A DNA stretch of 64,000 bases from an uncultured Dysosmobacter sp. (lineage in GTDB: Bacteria; Bacillota; Clostridia; Oscillospirales; Oscillospiraceae), in contig CANQPD010000006.1 of NCBI GenBank assembly GCA_947625655.1, positions 1-64,000 of the forward strand, read 5' to 3'. Numbering within the stretch: position 1 is the first letter of the stretch; every line of letters starts with the position of its first letter. The position numbers were made by a program, and so were the translations under genes. Below are positions 56,063 through 64,000 of this stretch, in pieces. The notes below the pieces were generated by a model. The model was given only the letters and a program-made list of their open reading frames with translations, was not told the DNA's origin and did no database searches.

Positions 56063-56872
56063 TCAGCCGATGCTGACAGCTCCGGTGATGCAGTTTACAT
56101 AATATTTTGCCGTGTCCGTGACCACACACCAGGCGGGGGCCAGGGACATGGAGACGGCGGTGGAGCTCTGCAGCTCGTAGCAGGCGTACACCTCCGTCAC
56201 GGCGGAGACCACGGCGCCGCTTTCCCGGCGCATTTTCTGAAAGGCGGTAAGGGCCGCGGCGGCGGAGAGAGGCTCCCTGTCCGTCACGGCGGCGGTGCCG
56301 GTCTCGGGCAGCAGCGTGCCGCTGACCCGGGTCAGGCGTCCGGCCTGCAGGGTAAAGGTGACGGCGCAGTTGAACACCGGCAGGCCGCCGCTGTACTGGA
56401 TGGCGGAGGCGGTGCCGCTGCCGTCCCCGTCCACCTGAAAGACCGGCTCGCCGTATGCGAACTTCCGGCAGAAGGTGGAGATGCTGTCCGCGTCCAGGGC
56501 GCTGCCGCCGCCCAGCTCCGCGTCAAAGCTGCCGTTGGAGCGGAACAGCGCGGAGCCCGCCGGGCTGCTGTACGCGTAGATGCCGCCGCCCTGGTCCTCC
56601 ACCTCCACCGGGTCTCCCAGCAGAAAGGCGGCGGCCCGCCGGTCCAGCACGGTGTCCCGTTCCAGCGTGCGTCCGGCGGGAGGGGCCTCGGCGGAGATGG
56701 CGTCCCGGTCAAGCGTCATGCCGTCGGCGGCGAAGAGGGCCACCAGCTGCTCCTCCGCCTGCCTGCGGGCGGCGCGCTCCGCCTGTCCCCGCACAGCCAG
56801 GGACCCCAGCAGAAAGACGTTTACCAGGGCCAGGATGATGATAATGATGTTTTTCAGCCGATACCGTTCCAG
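56063..56872 (-). CDS. YycI-like two-component regulatory protein; probable CTG start
   Basis: Extending upstream of the listed ORF gives CTG-GAA-CGG-TAT-CGG-CTG = (M)ERYRLKNIIIIILALVNVFLLGSLAVRGQ, bounded by an in-frame TGA two codons upstream. Confidence 0.75.
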   Translation of the reverse strand: MERYRLKNIIIIILALVNVFLLGSLAVRGQAERAARRQAEEQLVALFAADGMTLDRDAISAEAPPAGRTLERDTVLDRRAAAFLLGDPVEVEDQGGGIYAYSSPAGSALFRSNGSFDAELGGGSALDADSISTFCRKFAYGEPVFQVDGDGSGTASAIQYSGGLPVFNCAVTFTLQAGRLTRVSGTLLPETGTAAVTDREPLSAAAALTAFQKMRRESGAVVSAVTEVYACYELQSSTAVSMSLAPAWCVVTDTAKYYVNCITGAVSIG

Positions 56873-56930
56873 ATGGGGTCACGCTCCTCTCTGCGGGATG
56901 GATGATCTGCGCCGGGGAAAGAGGGATGGG

Positions 56931-58217
56931 TCAGTCGGCCAGCCAGCCGGCGCTGACAGTTCCTCCGCCGTTGTCGGCATAGCCGATGGACAGCTCCGCC
57001 CCCGGCTCCATGGCGGCGATGGCCAATGCCTGCCGCAGGGGCAGCAGGAGGGATACCTCCTCCGTGGGGGCGTACTGCCGGAAGCGCAGCTCCAGGGTGG
57101 AGACCGTGCTGCCGGAGAGGGTCACCTTGGCGGCGCAGCCGCCGTCGGAGAAGCGAATGGGGACGCCGTTCATCTGATACCCAAAGGTCAGGGCGGTCAG
57201 TGTCCCGGCCTGCTGGATGCCCTGCAGGTAAAGGGCCGCTCCGTCAGGCGCGGGGGAGAGCAGCGCGTTCAGCAGCGCGGCGGTGCCGGTGACGGCCTCC
57301 TGCTGCGTGGGCGTCTCCTCGGCGGCCTTCACCGACAGGGCGGGATCGCCGCCGCTTTGATAGTAGATGCTGCCGTCGGCGCGGATGCGGAGGGTCCGCT
57401 CGCTCTCCATGATGACTTCGGCGCCGTCGGCCTCCGGGTAGCGGTTTTTGGTGTAGGGATTGAAGCGCAGCGTGTTCAGCAGCGCGTCCGTGTCGGTGAG
57501 GGAGGCCGCCGCGGTGAGAACAGGCAGCTCCGGCTCCTCCGTCAAAAACAGGGAATAGGGCGCGACCTCCTCGTAGTGGAGGCCGGGGTCGGTATTGTCA
57601 AAGGCGAACGCGGCGTTGCCCAACTCATAGTTTCCGATGGCGTTTTCCAGATTCTCCGTGGAGACGGCGGTGGCGCAGCGGAGATAGGCCGCTTCGCCGT
57701 CCCAGAGATAGAGATACACGCCGCCCGCCTGGTTGGCCACCACCAGCCGCCGGGCGGATATGCCGTCCTCGCTGGTGGTGCCGCCCACCAGTCCCGCCAG
57801 AACGGACAGAGGCAGCGGCTCCAGAAAATCATAGTAGACGGAGGTGCCCTGCAAAGCGTCCAAAAACGCCTGGGCGTCGCAGGCGGCATAGGTCCGGGCG
57901 GAGCCCAGGACCTCTCCCAGCAGGCGGTCCAGCGGCTCAAACTCCGGGTCCGCCGTGGAGAGGGACACACTGCCGTACCGGCCGTAGGCCCCGGTGACGG
58001 CTATCCGCACAGGCGCGGCCAGCACCGTCTGCTGGGCGGCGGAGGCGCTGTCCGCCCCAGGGGCGGAGGCGGAGAGAAAGCGGAAATAGCTGCTGCCGGC
58101 GTCCACGCCCAGGTTGTAGATCTGGGTCTGGGCGAACAGAAAGACCGCGGAGACAGACAGCAGGGCAATGGCGGTGTTCTGCAGGAAATCCCGGCGTTTT
58201 TGAAAAAACTGTCTCAT
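56931..58217 (-). CDS. YycH-like regulatory protein of the WalRK system
   Basis: Single N-terminal TM; position directly after walK; MRQFFQKRRDFLQNTAIALLSVSAVFLFAQTQIYN. Confidence 0.75.
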   Translation of the reverse strand: MRQFFQKRRDFLQNTAIALLSVSAVFLFAQTQIYNLGVDAGSSYFRFLSASAPGADSASAAQQTVLAAPVRIAVTGAYGRYGSVSLSTADPEFEPLDRLLGEVLGSARTYAACDAQAFLDALQGTSVYYDFLEPLPLSVLAGLVGGTTSEDGISARRLVVANQAGGVYLYLWDGEAAYLRCATAVSTENLENAIGNYELGNAAFAFDNTDPGLHYEEVAPYSLFLTEEPELPVLTAAASLTDTDALLNTLRFNPYTKNRYPEADGAEVIMESERTLRIRADGSIYYQSGGDPALSVKAAEETPTQQEAVTGTAALLNALLSPAPDGAALYLQGIQQAGTLTALTFGYQMNGVPIRFSDGGCAAKVTLSGSTVSTLELRFRQYAPTEEVSLLLPLRQALAIAAMEPGAELSIGYADNGGGTVSAGWLAD

Positions 58218-58244
58218 GCGGTCCTCCTCTCGGCAAAGGCTGCC

Positions 58245-60056
58245 TTATGCGTGCCCGGCTGTCCCGCCCCGTTCCTGGGCGATGGGCAGGGTCAGGCGGA
58301 TGGTGGTGCCGGGGCCCTCGTGGGGGGCCAGGGCAAGGCTCCCGTGGTGGCGGCTCACGATCTCCCGGGCGATGGAAAGCCCCAGGCCTGTGCCGCCGGA
58401 CTCCCGGGAGCGGGCCTTGTCCACCCGGTAGAAGCGGTCGAAGATCCGGTCCCGGTCCTTCTCCGGGATGCCGATGCCGTCGTCGCAGACCTCCATCCAC
58501 ACGGTGTCCTCGGTGGACCCGGCGGTGACGCGGATGTGGCCGCCGTCGGGGGTGTATTTGATGGCGTTGCCCAGAATGTTCATCATGACCTGTTCCAGCC
58601 GGCTGCGGTCGCCCACGATGAGGGGCAGGCTCTCGGTTGGAGCGTAGACCAGCTCGTGGCCCCGCTGCTTGGCATTCAGGGCATTGGCCCGCATCACGCT
58701 CTCAATGGCCTCGCCGAAGGGGAAGCGGGAGAGGATCAGCTCCGTGTTGCCGGCGTCCAGCCGGCTCAGGGTCAGCAGATCCTGGACGATGTGGGTCATC
58801 CGGTCGGTCTCGGTGATGATGATGTCCAGAAAGCTGTTGGACACCTCCGGGGGAATGTCCCCGCCGGCGTCCCGCAGGGTCTCGGCATAGCTGCGGACAT
58901 TGGTCAGGGGGGTGCGCAGCTCGTGGGACACATTGGCCACGAATTCCTTGCGCCGCTCCTCGTTGCGGTGGTGCTCCGTCACGTCGTGGAGGACGATCAG
59001 CACGCCGCCCCTGGCCTGGTCGGAGAAGGGGGCCAGATACAGCTCCAGCGTCCGGTCGCCCACCAGCATCTCGCCCTCGGCATAGTTGGGCCGCTGGAGC
59101 GCCAGCATCTGCTCCAGGGGGTACACGGAGCCGAACAGCTCGTCATAGGTGCAGTCCGCGGGCACGGTCCGCTGCAGCATGGTGTTGGCGGCGGGGTTGC
59201 AGTGGATGAGACGGCCCTCGTGGTCAAAGGCCACCACGCCGTCGGTCATGTGGAGGAACAGCGTGTCCAGCTTGTTCCGCTCGTTTTCCACGGCGGCCAG
59301 GGTGGCCTGCAAAACGCCTGCCATCTCGTTGAAGGTGCCGGTCAGAATGCCGATCTCGTCGGTGGACTCCACCGGCAGCTCGCTGCCAAAGTCGCCGGCG
59401 GCCACCCGCTCCGCGCCGGCGGTCAGCTTTTCGATGGGCCCCACCATGGTCTTGGACAGCAGGAAACTCAGCAGCACGGAGATCAGCAGGCCGATGATCA
59501 GGGCCTGCATGATAATGAAGATCAGCTGGCTGTTCAGGCCGGAGACCGTGTCCTTGTTGTCCAGAATGTAGATGATAAAGGCGTTATCGCCGCCCATGAC
59601 GGGGATGGCCACGTCCATATAGTCGGCGGTGATGTTGCTCTGGTCGCCCACGGCGGTCTCGTCGCCCTGGACCACGGCGTTGCGGGCGGTGAGCAGATTG
59701 GCGCTCTGCTCTCTGGGCAGGGCGGACTCATCGGCGGTGCCGGTGAGATAGACGCCGGTGGTGCCGTCCAGGATAAAGCAGTTCCGGGTGTGATAGTCGA
59801 TGCCAAGGCTGCCGCCCACGGTGACCTCCAGCATGTCCAGGATCCGGGAAGCACCGTCCTCCTGGGCGGCCTCGCTGCGGAGCGAGTCCACAAAATCCCG
59901 CCGCTCCTCGCCGAACACGCCGTCGATCTGCTGATAAAAGCTGTCAATAAAAAAGCTGGTCACGCTGGTGGTCAGAAACGCGCCCACCACCGCCATCAGC
60001 GACGTGATGAGCAGCAGCAGGATCAGCGTCAGCTTCATATGCAGGCTTCTGAACAT
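58245..60056 (-). CDS. walK: Sensor histidine kinase WalK
   Basis: Two [77 protein letters not shown]. Confidence 0.95.
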   Translation of the reverse strand: MFRSLHMKLTLILLLLITSLMAVVGAFLTTSVTSFFIDSFYQQIDGVFGEERRDFVDSLRSEAAQEDGASRILDMLEVTVGGSLGIDYHTRNCFILDGTTGVYLTGTADESALPREQSANLLTARNAVVQGDETAVGDQSNITADYMDVAIPVMGGDNAFIIYILDNKDTVSGLNSQLIFIIMQALIIGLLISVLLSFLLSKTMVGPIEKLTAGAERVAAGDFGSELPVESTDEIGILTGTFNEMAGVLQATLAAVENERNKLDTLFLHMTDGVVAFDHEGRLIHCNPAANTMLQRTVPADCTYDELFGSVYPLEQMLALQRPNYAEGEMLVGDRTLELYLAPFSDQARGGVLIVLHDVTEHHRNEERRKEFVANVSHELRTPLTNVRSYAETLRDAGGDIPPEVSNSFLDIIITETDRMTHIVQDLLTLSRLDAGNTELILSRFPFGEAIESVMRANALNAKQRGHELVYAPTESLPLIVGDRSRLEQVMMNILGNAIKYTPDGGHIRVTAGSTEDTVWMEVCDDGIGIPEKDRDRIFDRFYRVDKARSRESGGTGLGLSIAREIVSRHHGSLALAPHEGPGTTIRLTLPIAQERGGTAGHA

Positions 60057-60122
60057 ATGGCACCGCCTTTCAAATCAGGGATCGGGAATAGGCCCCGCCC
60101 GCCGCGTGAAAACGCATGGGTT

Positions 60123-60836
60123 TCAGACCGCGAAATAGTATCCCGCCCCTCTCCGGGTCAGGATCAGCGCCGGATTGGCGGGGTCCAGCTCGATTTTCTC
60201 CCGCAGGCGGCGGACGGTCACATCCACGGTCCGCACGTCGTCGCCCACATAGCCGTAGTTCCAGACCTGCTCCATCAGATCCACCCGGGAGTACACCTTG
60301 TTGGGGTGGCTGGCCAGAAAGGTCAGCAGCTCGTATTCCCGCTGGGTCAGATCGATGGCCTTCCCGGCCCGGAACACCTGATGGCTGTCGGTGTTGATGG
60401 AGAGGTCCCCGGAGACAGGCATGGCGCTGGCGGCGGCCGTGGCGGCGGCAGGCGCGGCCATGGCGGTGCGGCGGATGTTGGCGCCCACCCGGGCGATCAG
60501 CTCCCGCATGGAAAAGGGCTTGGTGATGTAGTCGTCCGCGCCGATCTCCAGCCCCAGGACCTTGTCCGCCTCCTCTTCCCGGGCGGTGAGGATGATGACC
60601 GGCACGTTGTCGCCCTCCTGGCGGAGGGTCCGGCACACGTCAAATCCGTTCATCTTGGGCAGCATCACGTCCAGCAGGATGAGATCGGGCTTTTCGGAAC
60701 GGGCCTTGTTCAGCCCGTCCTCGCCGTCATAGGCCTCGCAGGTGTTGTAATGCTCCCGCTGGAGATTGAACCGCAGGATATCCACGATATTTTTCTCATC
60801 TTCCACGATCAGAACCGTTTTCTGGCTGTCCATCAA
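60123..60836 (-). CDS. walR: Response regulator WalR (OmpR family)
   Basis: VLIVEDEKNIVDILRFNLQREHYNTCEAYDG; LILLDVMLPKMNGFDVCR; VRTVDVTVRRLREKIE. Confidence 0.96.
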   Translation of the reverse strand: MMDSQKTVLIVEDEKNIVDILRFNLQREHYNTCEAYDGEDGLNKARSEKPDLILLDVMLPKMNGFDVCRTLRQEGDNVPVIILTAREEEADKVLGLEIGADDYITKPFSMRELIARVGANIRRTAMAAPAAATAAASAMPVSGDLSINTDSHQVFRAGKAIDLTQREYELLTFLASHPNKVYSRVDLMEQVWNYGYVGDDVRTVDVTVRRLREKIELDPANPALILTRRGAGYYFAV

Positions 60837-60861
60837 AAACCTCCTGTGCAGCTGCGCGGGG

Positions 60862-61410
60862 TCACAGGTCCAGCTTGGCCTTCGCCATCAGGACCGCGGC
60901 CACAGTCTTGGCGTCCTCGATCTCGCCGTCCAGGCACCGGTGGACCATCTCGGCGAAGGGGATGCGCTCCACATTCAAAAATTCGTCCGGGTCCAGGTGC
61001 TGCTCCTCCATGCGCAGGCCCCTGGCCAGGAATAAATACAGCGTCTCGGCATAACAGCCGGGGGCGGGCAGGATGCGCCCCAGGGGCAGAAAGACCTCCG
61101 GCACGGCGCCGGTCTCCTCCTTCAGCTCCCGCAGGGCGCCCTCGGCGGGCGACTCGCCGGGATCCAGCTTGCCGGCGGGGATCTCCAGCAGCGTCCTGCC
61201 GAAGACGTAGCGGTACTGGGTCACGGTCAGCACGTTGTTCTTCTCGTCCAGCGGCAGCACCGCCACGCCGTCCACGTGCTCCACCACCTCCCGGGTGGAG
61301 GTATTGCCGTTGGGCAGCAGCACCTCGTCCACATGGACGCTGAGGATCTTGCCTTCAAATTTCTCCTCCCGGCGGAGGGTTTTCTCCACCAGGCTCTTTT
61401 CATCGATCAT
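60862..61410 (-). CDS. NUDIX hydrolase (ADP-ribose pyrophosphatase-like)
   Basis: EIPAGKLDPGESPAEGALRELKEETGAVPE. Confidence 0.95.
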   Translation of the reverse strand: MIDEKSLVEKTLRREEKFEGKILSVHVDEVLLPNGNTSTREVVEHVDGVAVLPLDEKNNVLTVTQYRYVFGRTLLEIPAGKLDPGESPAEGALRELKEETGAVPEVFLPLGRILPAPGCYAETLYLFLARGLRMEEQHLDPDEFLNVERIPFAEMVHRCLDGEIEDAKTVAAVLMAKAKLDL

Positions 61411-61636
61411 ATCGGATGCACCTTCTTGTTTGAATTCCGCCGGACTGGTTTAGAATTTTAATATTATAGCACAGACGGCTGAAATTGCCAAGGGATCTTA
61501 TTCTGCCCCCTGTCCGCGGGCTGCTATGATTGTATCACGCCTCCCGCGCCTTTACAAGCCGCGGGAGATGACCGCCGTTCCCCCTTGAAGAATCCCGCCG
61601 GCTGTGCTATACTATAAAAACTTTCCAGGGTAGGAG

Positions 61637-62110
61637 GTGAGCCCCACGGAGAAACGGGGGATCAAGATTGCGGCCCAGAACCGCAAGGCCTTCCACGACT
61701 ACTTCGTGGAGGACAAATACGAGGCCGGCATCGAGCTGGCGGGCACAGAGGTCAAGTCCATCCGGGCCGGCACGCTGAACCTGAAGGACTCGTACTGCAC
61801 CGTCAAGGATGGCGAGCTGTTTGTCCACGGCCTGCATATCTCGCCCTATGAAAAGGGCAACATCTTCAACAAGGACCCGGTCCGCACCCGCCGGCTGCTG
61901 ATGCACAAGCGGGAGATCCGAAAGCTCCACGCCCTCATCAAGCAGGACGGCTACACCCTGGTGCCCCTGTCGGTGTACTTCAAGGACGCCCGGGTGAAGC
62001 TGGAAGTGGGCCTGTGCAAGGGCAAGAAGAACTACGATAAACGGGCGGCCACCGCCCAGCGGGACGCCCGCCGGGAGATGGACCGCACCATGAAAGAAAG
62101 GAACCGATAA
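61637..62110 (+). CDS. smpB: SsrA-binding protein
   Basis: IKIAAQNRKAFHDYFVEDKYEAGIELAGTEVKSIRAGTLNLKDSYC; LCKGKKNYDKR; GTG start. Confidence 0.97.
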   Translation: MSPTEKRGIKIAAQNRKAFHDYFVEDKYEAGIELAGTEVKSIRAGTLNLKDSYCTVKDGELFVHGLHISPYEKGNIFNKDPVRTRRLLMHKREIRKLHALIKQDGYTLVPLSVYFKDARVKLEVGLCKGKKNYDKRAATAQRDARREMDRTMKERNR

Positions 62111-62112
62111 TA

Positions 62113-62637
62113 ATGTCCAATCCCATTTTTACCATCACCATGGCGGACGGCAAGGTCATGACCGGCGAGCTGTACCCCGACAAGGCCCCCAACACCGTCA
62201 ACAACTTCATCGCGCTTGCCAACAAGGGCTTCTACGACGGCCTGATCTTCCACCGGGTGATCCCCGGCTTCATGATCCAGGGCGGCTGCCCCAACGGCAA
62301 CGGCATGGGCGGCCCCGGCTATGAGATCGACGGCGAGTTCTCCGGCAACGGCTTCCGGCAGAACGACCTGAAGCACACCCTGGGCGTGCTGTCCATGGCC
62401 CGCACCATGGCCCCCAACTCCGCCGGCAGCCAGTTCTTCATCATGGTGGCCCCCGCGCCCCATCTGGACGGGCAGTACGCCGCCTTCGGCCAGGTGACCG
62501 AGGGCGCGGACATCGCCGTGGACATCTCCCGGGTGCCCCGCAATATGATGAACGACAAGCCCAAGAAGGATGTGGTCATCCAGTCCATCCGGGTGGACAC
62601 CCAGGGCGAGACGTACCCGGAGCCGGAGACACACTGA
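62113..62637 (+). CDS. Peptidyl-prolyl cis-trans isomerase, cyclophilin type
   Basis: NTVNNFIALANKGFYDGLIFHRVIPGFMIQGGCPNGNGMGGPGYEI; GSQFFIMVAPAPHLDGQYAAFGQV. Confidence 0.96.
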   Translation: MSNPIFTITMADGKVMTGELYPDKAPNTVNNFIALANKGFYDGLIFHRVIPGFMIQGGCPNGNGMGGPGYEIDGEFSGNGFRQNDLKHTLGVLSMARTMAPNSAGSQFFIMVAPAPHLDGQYAAFGQVTEGADIAVDISRVPRNMMNDKPKKDVVIQSIRVDTQGETYPEPETH

Positions 62638-62641
62638 GTTC

Positions 62642-62733
62642 AGATAAAAGATAAAAGATAAAAGATAAAAGATATGTTCCGCCTGCCGGGCTTTCTATAT
62701 CTCTTATCTCTTCACTCTGATCTTTTATCTCAA
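62642..62733. repeat. AT-rich short tandem/inverted repeat
   Basis: agataaaagataaaagataaaagataaaagat ... atcttttatct. Confidence 0.9.
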
Positions 62734-62750
62734 GAAAAGGGGGATTTTTT

Positions 62751-63509
62751 ATGAAAACTGCCATCATCACCGGCGCGTCCTCCGGCCTGGGCCGTGAATT
62801 CGTCCGCCAGATCGGGGACGTGTTCCCGGAGGTGGAGTGCTACTGGCTCATCGCCCGCCGGGCGGACCGGCTGGAGGAGCTGGCGGCGACGCTGGAGGGC
62901 AAGACGGTGGTCTGCCTGCCCCTGGACCTGTGCGATACCATGAGCTTCATGGCCCTCCAGCAGAAGCTGACGGAGGAGCAGCCGGAGGTGGTTTTGCTTG
63001 TGAACAACGCCGGCTGCGGCTATCTTGGCCGCATCGGCGAGATGGATACCGCCTCCCAGACCCGGATGGTGGATCTGAATATGCGGGCACTGACAGCCAT
63101 CACCAATATGACCGTGCCCTACATGGCCGCCGGCAGCCGTATTCTGAACGTCTCCTCCATCGCGTCCTTCTGCCCCAATCCCCGGATGACGGTGTACTCC
63201 TCCACCAAGGCGTATGTGTCCTCCTTCACCGTCGGCGCGGCGGAGGAGCTGCGCCCCAGAGGCATCACCGTCACGGCGGTCTGCCCCGGCCCCATGCAGA
63301 CGGAATTTTTGGACTTGGGCGGCATCACGGGCCATTCCAAGATGTTCGAGACCCTGCCCTACTGCGACCAGGTCCGCGTGGCAGGAGGCGCCCTCCGCGC
63401 CGCCCGGGACGGCCGGACCATCTACACGCCCCGGTTGTTCTACAAGTTCTACCGTGTCCTGGCCAAGGTCACGCCGGTGAAGCTGATGGTCAAATTCGCG
63501 AAAACCTAA
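62751..63509 (+). CDS. Short-chain dehydrogenase/reductase
   Basis: MKTAIITGASSGLGREFVRQIG; VNNAGCGYLG; YSSTKAYVSSF. Confidence 0.94.
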   Translation: MKTAIITGASSGLGREFVRQIGDVFPEVECYWLIARRADRLEELAATLEGKTVVCLPLDLCDTMSFMALQQKLTEEQPEVVLLVNNAGCGYLGRIGEMDTASQTRMVDLNMRALTAITNMTVPYMAAGSRILNVSSIASFCPNPRMTVYSSTKAYVSSFTVGAAEELRPRGITVTAVCPGPMQTEFLDLGGITGHSKMFETLPYCDQVRVAGGALRAARDGRTIYTPRLFYKFYRVLAKVTPVKLMVKFAKT

Positions 63510-63518
63510 AAATGTCAC

Positions 63519-63560
63519 GGAATCGTAACACATTTCGACGTTGAAATGTGTTATGATTCC
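63519..63560. other. 18-bp stem, 6-nt loop hairpin
   Basis: ggaatcgtaacacatttc gacgtt gaaatgtgttatgattcc, one mismatch. Confidence 0.9.
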
Positions 63561-63850
63561 AACAGCAAATCCCGCAGATATCCCAAAATCAGATTCCCGG
63601 CGTCCTCAAAACCAAATCAAAGCCCAGCGAAGCGGGTTTGATTTGGAGAGGCGAGACAAACGGAGCGGTGCGAGCTTTCGGCTTTAGCCGGAAGCGAGTG
63701 GAGCGCAGTTTGCCCAAAATCCAGGAATCCGATCGCAAACCAGCGAAGCGTTTGTGATCGGAAGAGGAGGAGCAAGGGAGCGAGCGCAGTTTTCGCAGTT
63801 AGCCGCGGGCTGACTGCGGAAACGGAGACGAGCGGACTTTGCGACGACGA

Positions 63851-64000
63851 GGGGGTGTACCGGTTTCGACGGGGGTATGGAGGCGGGACCAGCGGGCGGC
63901 GGCGCCTGACCGCCATAAAACGGGCAATTTATAAATTAAATAACAACAACACTGTTGCTGTTGCTGCCTAATTAAAGGCGGCCGTCTGAACCGGAGAGGC
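63851..64000 (+). ncRNA. ssrA: tmRNA (5' part, truncated by the window end)
   Basis: gggggtgtaccggtttcgacgggggt 5' signature; tag ORF ...aacaacaacactgttgctgttgctgcctaa; smpB nearby upstream. Confidence 0.95.

Noticed and set aside
56580-61343. 1587-aa plus-strand ORF
   Set aside because: Antisense to the complete wal operon and the NUDIX gene; low-complexity G/A/H/V/Q/R-rich translation typical of shadow ORFs in GC-rich DNA.
1-64000. CRISPR arrays, rRNA and tRNA genes, prophage or transposase genes
   Set aside because: Looked for by eye; no regularly spaced repeats with spacers, no rRNA/tRNA signatures and no transposase or integrase motifs were recognised.

Overview
GC-rich Clostridia/Oscillospiraceae-like chromosomal window with about 55 supportable CDSs, mostly housekeeping: ackA, glyA, dinB, a pyr operon (pyrC-K-D-F-traX-E-B-I), a wal/yyc operon (walR-walK-yycH-yycI-murA-walJ-rlmH), smpB and the start of ssrA (tmRNA). 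An FMN riboswitch precedes a RibU-like ECF S-component. Three regions stand out. (1) 23.07-35.19 kb is a LacI-controlled divergent locus with a PHP phosphoesterase, a PfkB kinase, four tandem HAD-like proteins all lacking the second motif-I Asp, a phosphoglycerate mutase (iPGM) homolog whose two halves are in circularly permuted order, a Gfo/Idh (IolG-like) dehydrogenase, a split transketolase and an Fe-ADH. It contains no transporter, and its substrate is unknown. (2) 11.35-16.28 kb is a compositionally distinct island encoding a ~1600-aa DEDD-exonuclease/RecQ/UvrD fusion, preceded by a possible 40-aa zinc-ribbon ORF. (3) A cluster of exact TTATGTAAAC 10-mers lies at 51.3-52.7 kb around tandem zinc-ribbon membrane protein genes. 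Additional structured intergenic elements and a candidate ncRNA are noted. All family calls come from reading translated motifs; no searches were run.
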